Source: CAYYMD01 sp964480425
GTDB taxonomy: Bacteria > Planctomycetota > Phycisphaerae > SM23-33
Direction of reading: 5' to 3'
Assembly: GCA_964480425.1 (NCBI GenBank)
Contig: CAYZPY010000049.1
Span: 1-15,243, forward strand
DNA: 15,243 bases
Part shown: positions 8,594 through 15,243 of the stretch, one piece after another
How positions within the stretch are numbered: the first letter of the stretch is position 1
How the letters are laid out: each line of letters begins with the position of its first letter
Notes under the pieces: generated by a model
What the model was told of the DNA's origin: nothing
Seen by the model: the letters and a program-made list of their open reading frames with translations, nothing else
Databases searched by the model: none
Program-made: the position numbers and the translations under genes

Positions 8594-9820
8594 TCAGAAT
8601 TCCAGCGGCAGTTCGACGGGTCTTTTGCTTTCCTGCGCCTTGCGGGCAAGTTCGTACGCCTGGTCGTACTGGCCTGCGACAATATCCCACGAGACGACGT
8701 TTTCCAGGTATGACTTGAGACTGTCGCCCATTCTCATGCGGGCGGCCTCGTTGCAGGCCAACTCGATCACGTGCCTTTTGAGCATTTCCTTGTTGGTGAA
8801 CAACGCCCCCCCGCCGCTCTCCAGCGCCTGTGCGGTCAGTCCTTCCATGGGCGCGGTGGTGATAAACGGCTTGTTGAGCGAAATAATTCTGGCCAGCGTG
8901 CCGGACTGCGTCTCGTCGGTCGAGGGAAGCACGATAAAATCGCAGACCGCCATCATCTTGTAGTACAGGTCGCCGCGGGGCACGAATTCGTAATAGTGGG
9001 CCAGGCCCTTCTTCTCCAGCAACTGGACTTGGTCCTTGTACTTCTGGTAATCCGTACGGTGATTGGGGTCGCGGATGGTCCCCGCCGCCAGAAGGTCCCA
9101 GTCCTGTCCGGAGCGCTCCCTGATCGTGTGGGCGATCTCCTCCCACATGCTGGTCAGGATGTCCCACCGCTTGTTGGACTGAATCCAGCCGATAAGCCCC
9201 ACCAGGTGGGTCGAGAGATGACCCAACTTGTCCAGTCCGAGCTGTTTGCGCAGCTCTACCACCTCTGCCAGCGTGTAACTCTTATCGGGCCTGGCGCCGT
9301 GCGGTATGACCATTATATTCCGCGGCGTAGGCCAGTCGCGCCCGGTGAAGTTCCATTCCAGGCGCCATTTCTGGTAATGGCACTTGAAGAGCACGACGTT
9401 AGCCCTGCGGCAGACCTTGAAGATGAAATCCGCCTCGAAGTCGTTAAGCCGCCCGTGGACGGTATGTGGTTCGACGACGGTGGGAACGTCGGAAATGGCA
9501 TCGAGCAGCTCGATAAAACCGGCGTTTCCGTCGCCGAATCCGCGTTCGTCGCAGTGCTCGTACAGACCGTATTCGTGCTCTACGTGTACGGCATGCGGCT
9601 CGAGTTCGTGGACCTTATCGGCCACGGGACGCCACCAGTCGGGGCGACTGATGTCAATTATCGGAAAAACGCCGTCGCCGGCGCCGTCGGTATGGCTTAT
9701 CACCAGAACCTCGCGCTGCCCATGGCGCTTCTGGATGAATTCGCGTGCCTCTTCGCAAAACGTCCCGATCCCGCAAAGGCGGGGAGGATAACTGCTAATC
9801 ATTACTATCGGGGCTGGCAT
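8594..9820 (-). CDS. GT4-type (GT-B fold) glycosyltransferase, shorter paralogue
   Basis: This 408-residue cytosolic protein with no membrane segment reads as a GT-B glycosyltransferase of the group 1/GT4 kind, which moves a sugar from an activated nucleotide donor to an acceptor; donor and acceptor cannot be told from sequence. Visible landmarks are the N-terminal glycine loop PPRLCGIGTF (12-21), EHEYGLYEH (81-89), IPHG (172-175) and the donor-side segment SGTLARIISLNKP (306-318). The same landmarks occur in the same order in the larger gene upstream, so the two are paralogues. The ATG at 9820 lies inside that gene and overlaps it by 26 nt, with no clear ribosome-binding site, which suggests translational coupling. 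A later in-frame ATG at 9802 is possible but would truncate the first beta strand. Confidence 0.85.
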   Translation of the reverse strand: MPAPIVMISSYPPRLCGIGTFCEEAREFIQKRHGQREVLVISHTDGAGDGVFPIIDISRPDWWRPVADKVHELEPHAVHVEHEYGLYEHCDERGFGDGNAGFIELLDAISDVPTVVEPHTVHGRLNDFEADFIFKVCRRANVVLFKCHYQKWRLEWNFTGRDWPTPRNIMVIPHGARPDKSYTLAEVVELRKQLGLDKLGHLSTHLVGLIGWIQSNKRWDILTSMWEEIAHTIRERSGQDWDLLAAGTIRDPNHRTDYQKYKDQVQLLEKKGLAHYYEFVPRGDLYYKMMAVCDFIVLPSTDETQSGTLARIISLNKPFITTAPMEGLTAQALESGGGALFTNKEMLKRHVIELACNEAARMRMGDSLKSYLENVVSWDIVAGQYDQAYELARKAQESKRPVELPLEF

Positions 9821-12276
9821 TTTTAGATACTTTTATCTGCGCCGCGCCGCCGCAAGGCGCATCGGCGCTGTAATCGGCTCCTGTAATCGGACCGCTGGGT
9901 TTAATCGCCGGCGGTACTGGTTTTCCTTCAATTTCTTTATCGGCAGGAATACGTCCCAGCGTTCGTTCCATTTGCAGGTCGTGCATGGTCAGCAGACTCA
10001 TCAGCCAGGCGAGCGTGCTTTCGGCGCCCTGGTTTTCGTTAACCCTGTCCTGCGCCAGTCCGTCCCTGCAACCGCCGGTCGTGAAGTCGTACAGCGGCGC
10101 ACGCATGTCGTTGTCGCCCAGGAACCAGTTGAACGCCTTGCGCGCCTCACTCACCCAGCGCTCCTCCCTGGTGACCCTGTAGGCCTCGATGCACGCGTCC
10201 AGCAGACTGTGCGCCTCGACGGGCAGCTGGTCGAAACGGGCCCGCTTCCGGTCTCGGGCGTACCATCCGCGGTTGCCTATCAGCGACAGGTAACCCTCAG
10301 GTCCGGTCTGAACGTCCATCAGCCAGGCCAGGGCCTTTTTACCCAGGTCTATCATGTCGTTGCGCACAAGCCACTTGCCGCACATCAGCATCGCGTGGGG
10401 CAACTTGCCGTTGGAATAGGTCACCACGTCCTGGCACCAGGGCCAGTCGTCGCTCACGTTGTCGTTGAAGTGCTTGCAGAGCTGCTCGGCCAGGACCGAG
10501 CGGTGCCTCCTGACCTCAGAGTCGCCGCTGAAGCGCTTCAGGTATGCGTGGATTCCCACCAGCGTGTAAGCCCACGCGCGGGGGGAGGTGAAGGTTTCGC
10601 AGACATCGAGACCCCGGGCGAAAAGGCGCGTGGCCAGTGCTATCATCGATTCGTACGGGCAGTACGCCACCGCCATTCCCAGACCCCACATGGCGCGGGC
10701 GTGGCTCTCCTCGGAGCCGACTTCCTTGCTGAAGTGCCTGTCGTAGCGCATGTAATTGCGGTATCGCCCCGTCTTCTCGTCGGCGGCGTGCGCCAAGAAC
10801 GACAGGTAGGTCTGCATAAGTCTCAGAATGCTGTCGTCGTGGGTCTGGTCCCAGTACATCGCAGAAACGATCAGCGCCCGGGCGTTGTCCTCGGTGCAGT
10901 ACCCGTAACGGTGATCGGGCGTGGAATACAGGCAGTGGCGCAGAATGCCCGTGTCGTCGGTGAGCATTCGCATGTGGCGCAGGTCGACTTCGGGCAGTTC
11001 GTCCGGCTGCTCGGGTATGGTCTGCGGTACGGCCACCCCGCGGCGCTTTTCCAGCCAGGCCTCCCTGGCCTGTTCGAAAATGTCCAGGTATTGACCCGCA
11101 ACCTGACCCCAGACCATCCGCCGGGTGAAGTTGTACGCCTTTTTACGCATGGCGTGGCGGGCGGTTGGATTGTCCAGCAGGTCTATGACCTGCTCGGCTA
11201 TGGCGACCGAGTCTCTAAACGGCACCAGACGCCCCCTTCCCTCGGCGAGCATCTCCTCGGCGTACCAGTACGGCGTCGAGACTGTCGCCTTGCCGGCGCC
11301 CAGGGCGTAGGCAAGCGTGCCGGAGGTAATCTGCTCCTCGTTGAGGTACGGGGTGACGTAAATATCGGTCGCCCCGAGAAACTCGCACAACTCCTGCTTC
11401 TCCACGAAGCGGTTCTGGAACATCACGTGCTCGCTGACGCCCAGGTCGTGCGCGCGACGGATCAGACTGTTGCGATATTCCTCCCCGTATTCGCGCTTGA
11501 CGTGCGGGTGCGTTGCGCCCAGCACGATGTACACCACCCCGGGATGCCTTTCGACGATCAGCGGCAGCGCCTCGATGACGTACTCCAGGCCCTTGCCCGG
11601 GGAAAGCAGCCCGAACGTCAGCAGCACGTCCTTGCCCTCCACGCCGAACTGGTCCTTGTAAAAATTCGGGTCAACGAACGGCACGTCCGATATTCCGTGG
11701 GGAATGGTGACTATCTTTTCGCGCGGCGCCCCGTAAACGTCGCTGAGGATCTCGTGGGCCATGTCGCTCATCACCACGAGGCGATCGGAAAGACGGGCTA
11801 TCTCCGAAAGCACTATCTGCTGCTGGTCGCTGGGGTTCTTCAAAATCGTGTGCAGCGTGGTCACCAGCGGTCGGCGGACGCGGCGCAGCAGCGCCAGGGC
11901 GTGGCGGACGTCCGGACCCGGTGCCGGCTCNNNNNNNNNNCAGCGCCAGAACGTTGGACCCGCAAACGCCGCCGAACAGACCGTACTCGTGCTGAAGGCA
12001 TATCGCCGAGGCCTGGTTGATGTTCAAATACTCCGCCGCCAGGCGGAAATCCGCCTGCGCCGTCTGGCGAATCTCGAAACGCACCCTGTCCGAATACGGA
12101 TACCCCTCGGGAACGTCGTTGACCGCAACCACGAAAACGTCGGATTCGGCGCCCGCCTCCTGCGCTACCGACTCGCACAAATCGTACGCGAACGTGGCTA
12201 TGCCGCACTGGCGCGGGAAATAATCGCTGACAAACGCCAGCACCGTTTGATCGGGATCCTTCATTATTCCAGGCAT
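9795..12276 (-). CDS. GT4-type glycosyltransferase fused to a C-terminal probable alpha/alpha-barrel domain (interrupted by assembly gap)
   Basis: One gene is split by a 10-N gap. The upstream part (12276-11941, 112 residues) has PRQCGIATF (21-29) and QHEYGLFGG (95-103). The downstream part (11930-9795, 711 residues) continues with RRPLVTTLHT, IPHGISD, FGLLSPGKGLEY and SGTLAYALGAGKA, completing a GT-B fold. About 295 residues after the VTTLHT block a second domain begins: LTDDTGILRHCLYSTPD, then GYCTEDNARA and many helix repeats of the kind seen in alpha/alpha barrels of glycan-active enzymes, ending with NENQGAESTLAW. A disordered tail follows. Codons are complete at both gap edges, so the apparent frame change comes only from the N count not being a multiple of three. 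An AGGGA site 8 nt before the ATG at 12276 supports that start over the ATG at 12264. The likely role is synthesis of a surface or storage glycan; the exact substrate is unknown. Confidence 0.83.
11931..11940. other. Assembly gap (10 N) inside the fused glycosyltransferase gene
   Basis: Ten Ns replace unknown sequence. The minus-strand reading frame is codon-aligned on both sides (11941 ends a codon, 11930 starts one). The 9-mer CAGCGCCAG abuts the gap at 11941-11949 and occurs again at 11889-11897 on the other side. Confidence 0.98.
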
Positions 12277-12318
12277 AAACTTATTCCCTAAAGTTAAACG
12301 TCAACGTAACTCAGAAAT

Positions 12319-12347
12319 ATTTTAAGGCCGCGCGGGCTCTTTCTCAA
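12319..12347 (-). promoter_or_regulatory. Predicted sigma-70 promoter for the glycosyltransferase operon
   Basis: On the minus strand, TTGAGA (plus positions 12342-12347) and TAAAAT (12319-12324) are separated by exactly 17 nt, each one mismatch from consensus. Transcription would start near 12312, about 36 nt before the ATG at 12276. Confidence 0.65.
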
Positions 12348-12486
12348 GTAACATCGGCCAGAATACGCCGATTGCATTACCCCCTGCGGACGTTTGCATG
12401 CGCGAGCCGACGGTGCAAATTATCCGCCACCGCCGCCCGACCTGTGCGGCGCGCGCCATTTAGAAACGCGCCGGTGCGGCCGATAA

Positions 12487-12499
12487 ATACAATTTGTAT
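12487..12499. promoter_or_regulatory. Candidate operator, dyad ATACAA-T-TTGTAT
   Basis: This is a perfect 13-bp dyad with a single central T. A related imperfect dyad, ATACAA-N4-TTGTTTAT, lies at 12531-12548, where it would overlap the -35 region of the HARE-HTH gene promoter. The two centres are about 45 bp apart. They may bind the product of that gene or another regulator. Confidence 0.35.
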
Positions 12500-12549
12500 G
12501 TGCAAAAATATTTTAATAATTAATGTGACAATACAATATTTTGTTTATA

Positions 12550-12558
12550 TGTTATCAT
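12550..12558 (+). promoter_or_regulatory. Predicted extended -10 promoter for the HARE-HTH gene
   Basis: TGTTATCAT is an extended -10 (TGn plus TATCAT, one mismatch from TATAAT). No good -35 is found at the right distance, as is usual for extended -10 promoters. The start would be near 12565, giving a leader of about 27 nt that contains AAAGGAG at 12579-12585, 6 nt before the ATG. Confidence 0.5.
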
Positions 12559-12591
12559 TCGAATTAACACTGAAACGTAAAGGAGAACTAT

Positions 12592-12981
12592 ATGCCAGGC
12601 AAAATGAAAAGTATACCCGAAATACAGAAAGAACTGGAAGACAAAAAGAAAACGTTAACGAAACTACGCGCCGAGCGACGCGATTTACAAAAGCGACTGG
12701 CCGCGGTTGACAGGAAAATCTCCTCAATATCCGGTTCGCGGCACAGCACCAAAGCCGCCGCCGGACGCAAACCAAGGAGGCGCCGAGGCAAGCCCCTGGC
12801 GGACTATATTGCGAACGTCCTGAAAAAATCGGGAAAACCGATGCGAACAAAGGACATCGCCGCCGCCGTCCGCAAGGCCGGATACAAATCCAAAAGCAAA
12901 GACTTCTACAACATCGTCGCCACGACACTGCGCGACGACAGGTTCAAACGAGTCTCGCGCGGAAGTTACACACTGGCGTAA
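12592..12981 (+). CDS. Small DNA-binding protein: N-terminal coiled coil, basic linker, C-terminal HARE-HTH winged helix
   Basis: This 129-residue, strongly basic protein has three parts. Residues 7-46 form a likely coiled coil, with a/d positions at I8, I11, L15, L22, L25, L32, L36, V39, I43 and I46 in regular 3-4 spacing. Residues 50-67 are a Lys/Arg linker including RKPRRRRGK. Residues 67-129 match a HARE-HTH winged helix: GKPLADYIANVLKKSGKPM, then TKDIAAAVRKAGY and FYNIVATTLRDD, ending in the wing RVSRGSYTLA. HARE-HTH domains are known from chromatin proteins and restriction-related proteins and are thought to bind DNA. A dimeric nucleoid or regulatory protein is the best guess. It has the strongest ribosome-binding site in the window (AAAGGAG, 6-nt spacing), which suggests strong translation. 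It stands alone, convergent with rplU. Confidence 0.82.
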   Translation: MPGKMKSIPEIQKELEDKKKTLTKLRAERRDLQKRLAAVDRKISSISGSRHSTKAAAGRKPRRRRGKPLADYIANVLKKSGKPMRTKDIAAAVRKAGYKSKSKDFYNIVATTLRDDRFKRVSRGSYTLA

Positions 12982-13014
12982 TTAAATCAGGAACCCTGCA
13001 CATTTGCGGCGATT

Positions 13015-13029
13015 TGTGCCCGAGGCACA
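13015..13029. terminator. Short hairpin after the HARE-HTH gene
   Basis: TGTGCC-CGA-GGCACA makes a 6-bp stem with a 3-nt loop, 34 nt after the HARE-HTH stop. There is no U-tract, so this is only a weak terminator candidate. Confidence 0.3.
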
Positions 13030-13091
13030 CGCCTTATATGTACAAATTCCAACCGCCAGGACTCGAAGCGCAAACCCAGCCCCGCCGTTTA

Positions 13092-13108
13092 TGTAATTGT
13101 ATATTACA
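13092..13108. repeat. Dyad TGTAAT-N5-ATTACA in the convergent region
   Basis: A perfect 6-bp inverted repeat with a 5-bp centre that itself contributes to TTGTAT, the half-site also seen upstream of the HARE-HTH gene. It lies in a short AT-rich island between two convergent genes, where no promoter is required. It may be a regulator-binding site or part of a transcript 3' structure. Confidence 0.35.
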
Positions 13109-13146
13109 CTCCCCCGCCGGTCGGAGAGACGCTCGTGGCGCGATTA

Positions 13147-13164
13147 TACAGTTCGGATACTGTA
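13147..13164. repeat. Dyad TACAGT-N6-ACTGTA in the convergent region
   Basis: A perfect 6-bp inverted repeat with a 6-nt loop between the HARE-HTH gene and rplU. It could be a weak hairpin in the 3' region of the rplU transcript. Confidence 0.3.
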
Positions 13165-13200
13165 AGGGATATGGCGCTTGTGGATTGAGCCGGCGGATGC

Positions 13201-13225
13201 GCGCCAGGCCTCGGTCCGGAGGCGC
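13201..13225 (-). terminator. GC-rich hairpin after rplU
   Basis: Starting 11 nt after the rplU stop on the minus strand, GCGCC pairs with GGCGC, or alternatively GCCTC with GAGGC, in a compact GC-rich stem. No U-tract follows, so termination here is uncertain. Confidence 0.3.
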
Positions 13226-13236
13226 CCGGAAAGTTA

Positions 13237-13560
13237 TCAGCCGACTATTTCCTTAATCCGCACGCGTATGTATTTCTGGCGATGACCCTTGCGCCTGCGG
13301 GAGGCCTTGCGTCTGCGCAGGTGGTGGATACGCACCTTGGGGCCTTTGGCATCGGGATTCACCACATCGGCGAGGACCTCGGCCTTTGAAACCAATGGCG
13401 TGCCGACCTTGACCTTGCCGCCCTCTTCGTCGCTGACCAGAAGGACGCGGTCAAATTTTATTTCGTCGGTATTTTCCGGCAGGTCGCGCAGGTCGACGTT
13501 AATCTCGTCGCCCTCGTGTACCAGGAACTGCTGTCCGCTGTCTTCTATTACTGCATACAT
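13237..13560 (-). CDS. rplU: 50S ribosomal protein L21
   Basis: This 107-residue protein has the usual L21 length. It starts MYAVIEDSGQQF and shows the family blocks VHEGDEINVDL, FDRVLLVSDE, VKVGTPLV, ADVVNPDAKGPKV and the basic KASRRRKGHRQKYIRVRI near the end. L21 binds 23S rRNA in the large ribosomal subunit. Start: the ATG at 13560 has GAG 7 nt upstream. It has its own strong promoter overlapping the stop codon of the M20 peptidase gene. In most bacteria rpmA (L27) follows directly. Here the 255 nt after the stop hold no L27 reading frame and end at a convergent gene, so rplU stands apart from its usual partner. Confidence 0.96.
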   Translation of the reverse strand: MYAVIEDSGQQFLVHEGDEINVDLRDLPENTDEIKFDRVLLVSDEEGGKVKVGTPLVSKAEVLADVVNPDAKGPKVRIHHLRRRKASRRRKGHRQKYIRVRIKEIVG

Positions 13561-13589
13561 TGTATTTCTCGTTTCTTCAGGAGCAGGTC

Positions 13590-13617
13590 ATTATGCTCAT
13601 GCGAGGCGATAAGTCAA
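13590..13617 (-). promoter_or_regulatory. Predicted sigma-70 promoter for rplU
   Basis: On the minus strand, TTGACT (plus positions 13612-13617) and CATAAT (13590-13595) are separated by 16 nt, each one mismatch from consensus. The -35 overlaps the M20 peptidase stop codon. The predicted start near 13583 gives a leader of about 22 nt. Confidence 0.65.
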
Positions 13618-15003
13618 GCGCCTTGCTCGCCCGATGCGAATTTTTGCATAATCATCGCCGCGGCCCGCGCCACGCCCCGGAACATCTCCAGGTCGTATTT
13701 CTCGTTGGGCGAGTGGACGTTGTCGTCGTTGCCGCGCACGCCGATCGGCGCCGCCGGTATGCCCAGCACTCTGGACAATATTTTCACCGCCGGAACCGAA
13801 GCGCCACAACGTATCATCGCCGTCTCAGCGCCGAACGCCTCCTTCAGCGCATCGGCCGCCACGCCGACCACCGGAGCATCGACGTCAATCAATACAGGCC
13901 TGGCCGCGGCGTTCACCTTTACCGACGCCCTGACGCCCGCAGGACACCGCCGACGCACGAAATCCTCGAACGCCGCGGCGATTTTCTCCGGGTCCTGGTC
14001 GGGAACCAGGCGGGCCGATATCTTCGCAGAAGCGCGCGCGGGAATAATTGTCTTTGCCCCGGCGGCGGTGTACCCGCCGATTATCCCGTTGACGTCCAGC
14101 GCAGGGCGGGACCATATCCGCTCCAGCGGTGGGTAATCTCTCTCCCCGCCCGCCAGAACATCCACGCCCAGCGACGAGGCGTACTTCCCCCGGTCGAACG
14201 GCAGTTTCGCCCACTGGCGCCGCTGCCGGTCGGGGACATCGACCACGTCGTCGTAGAAGCCGTCTATCGTCACCCGACCGTGGTCGTCGTGGGCGGTGGC
14301 AATGATTTCGGCCAGGGCGTTTACCGGATTTTTCACCGCCCCCCCGTGCAGACCGCTGTGCAAATCGGCGCGGGGACCTTCCACTTCCAACTCGAAATAC
14401 ACCAGACCCCTCAACCCACACGTTATGCTCGGAATACCCGGCGCGAAAAAATCGGTATCGGGCACGATTGCGGCGTCGGCCTGAAGGTCGTCGCCGTATT
14501 TGCGCATGAATTCCTCAAGATTCGGCGAGCCGATCTCTTCGGAACCCTCGATGAGAAATTTCAGGTTTACCGGGGGCCCGCCGGTTCGCCTCCAGGCCTG
14601 CGCCGCCGCGATGCACGCAAATATCGGGCCCTTGTCGTCGCTGGCGCCGCGCCCGCAGATTCGCCCGTGGCGAACCTGCGGCTGAAACGGCGGGGGTCGT
14701 CCACTGGTCCAGTGGCTCGCCCGGCTGGACGTCGTAGTGGCCGTAGAACAGCAGCGTCGCAGCCCTGTCACCCCTGGTCGAGCGCATCTCCGCCAGGACG
14801 TTGGGTTTTCCGGTGACGGACTCGGCGCGGGCATCGAAGCCCCCCTCGCACAGATATTCAACCAGCCACTGTGCGCAAGGCCCGCACTGCTCGTCGGGAC
14901 CTTCCACGTTGGCTACGCTGGCGAATCGAAGGAATTCCATCAATCCGTCCAGATGTTCATCCCGGTGGAACTGCAAATATTTCAACACTTCTGAGGGAAG
15001 CAT
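13614..15003 (-). CDS. M20-family metallo-dipeptidase, broken by a one-base frameshift
   Basis: M20 dipeptidases are two-zinc cytosolic peptidases. Two frames together give a complete protein of 462 residues, the usual family length. The first frame (15003 to about 14692) ends its true part at GHYDVQPGEPLDQWTT (H89 and D91 are zinc and support residues). The second frame continues with PPFQPQ and GRGASDDKG (D122 bridging zinc), EGSEEIGSPN (E155 general base, E156 zinc), PDTD (D182) and HSPNEK (about 430, zinc). Removing one base from the run of five Gs at 14692-14696 restores WTTPPFQPQ, which fits the family pattern. All catalytic residues survive, so a sequencing or assembly error is more likely than decay; a real pseudogene cannot be excluded. 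In the uncorrected sequence the gene would appear as 14515-15003 and 13614-14861, with spurious ends. The ribosome-binding site is weak (GAG, 4 nt before the ATG). Confidence 0.85.
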
Positions 15004-15078
15004 GTGCTCAATTACTGCAATTCAAGATGACACCGCCGCCGGCCTGGGAAAGAGGGTCGTTTCGGCATCGAAGGCGGC

Positions 15079-15243
15079 TTAATCGTCCTCTTGGATATCC
15101 CCCCATTGAAAGTCTTCCGTACTGCCCCCGCCGCCGGATGTACCCTCATCCGTATCGCCGGGCGGGGCGGAATCACCGGTGTCGACGTCCGGCAGGTCAA
15201 CTTCGCCGCCCGCTTCGGGCGGCGCGGGAACAGGCGGCGTTTC
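15079..15243 (-). CDS. C-terminal tail of an unidentified protein (runs off right edge)
   Basis: An open minus-strand frame of 54 codons plus TAA enters from the right edge. It is rich in Pro, Gly, Asp and Glu, includes TDEGTSGGGGSTEDFQ, and ends WGDIQEDD. This looks like a disordered acidic C-terminal tail. The folded part, and therefore the identity, is outside the window. It ends 75 nt before the M20 peptidase start on the same strand, so the two may share a transcript. Confidence 0.55.
   Translation of the reverse strand, partial: ETPPVPAPPEAGGEVDLPDVDTGDSAPPGDTDEGTSGGGGSTEDFQWGDIQEDD

Larger units (their letters stand above)
12277..12591. other. Divergent intergenic region between the glycosyltransferase operon and the HARE-HTH gene
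   Basis: This 315-bp stretch holds no convincing gene. Its left third carries the minus-strand promoter of the glycosyltransferase operon. Its middle is GC-rich with no feature I recognise. Its right third (about 12481-12591) is strikingly AT-rich for this genome and carries ATACAA/TTGTAT dyads and the promoter and ribosome-binding site of the HARE-HTH gene. Confidence 0.7.

Noticed and set aside
9972..12020. A 682-codon plus-strand frame opposite the fused glycosyltransferase
   Set aside because: It mirrors the codon phase of the real minus-strand gene, has no domain I recognise, and runs through the N gap. Long antisense frames are common in GC-rich genes.
12372..12710. Plus-strand frame spanning the intergenic region into the HARE-HTH gene
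   Set aside because: It overlaps the HARE-HTH gene in another frame, lacks a ribosome-binding site and shows no domain.
13110..13200. Possible tRNA, prompted by GTTCGGAT
   Set aside because: No matching acceptor stem, anticodon arm or complete T-loop could be folded.
13014..13256. 80-codon plus-strand frame in the convergent spacer, possibly a small gene
   Set aside because: No ribosome-binding site, mixed composition, runs into the rplU 3' end and is built over several dyads.
13560..14816. A 418-codon plus-strand frame opposite the M20 peptidase
   Set aside because: Composition is rich in Arg, His and Pro with no recognisable motif, while the opposite strand carries all M20 catalytic blocks.

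Overview
This is a GC-rich bacterial chromosomal segment with ordinary coding density and leads close to sigma-70-type promoters. The gene mix suggests a Planctomycetota-like bacterium, possibly Phycisphaerae: AddAB with iron-sulfur-type cysteines, tandem GT4 glycosyltransferases with one fused to an alpha/alpha-barrel domain, and a small coiled-coil + HARE-HTH protein. This placement is an inference from gene content, not a phylogenetic result. A 10-N gap and a homopolymer frameshift suggest a draft or metagenome-derived assembly. I see no mobile element, CRISPR array, tRNA or rRNA.

Left part (1-1404): a minus-strand pair consists of an uncharacterised lipoprotein gene followed 16 nt later by the start of rimO (ribosomal protein S12 methylthiotransferase), which runs off the left edge. 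A 12-bp inverted repeat links the lipoprotein promoter with the ribosome-binding site and start codon of the divergent addB.

Centre-left (1405-8500): an addB-addA operon on the plus strand, with an 11-nt overlap, encodes the two-subunit helicase-nuclease for double-strand-break resection. Both subunits keep a PD-(D/E)XK nuclease core, and both carry a cysteine pattern like that of iron-sulfur nucleases. That pattern is expected for AddB but not for the classical AddA.

Centre-right (8501-12276): two minus-strand, translationally coupled GT4-type glycosyltransferases follow; they are paralogues of each other. The upstream one is fused to a C-terminal probable alpha/alpha-barrel domain and is interrupted by the assembly gap, which makes one gene look like two frames. 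A good promoter lies upstream at 12319-12347. A structured convergent intergenic region separates this operon from addA.

Right part (12277-15243): a small coiled-coil + HARE-HTH DNA-binding protein (plus strand) has an AT-rich upstream region with ATACAA/TTGTAT dyads. It converges on rplU (ribosomal protein L21), which is not followed by rpmA. Upstream of rplU on the same strand is an M20-family dipeptidase gene broken by one extra base in a run of five Gs (plus strand). The window ends in the acidic C-terminal tail of an unidentified protein. Nothing here is a clearly new multi-gene system. The most informative leads are the AddA cysteine cluster, the shared inverted repeat in the divergent promoter region, the possible self-regulation of the HARE-HTH gene, and the two assembly-related gene breaks.
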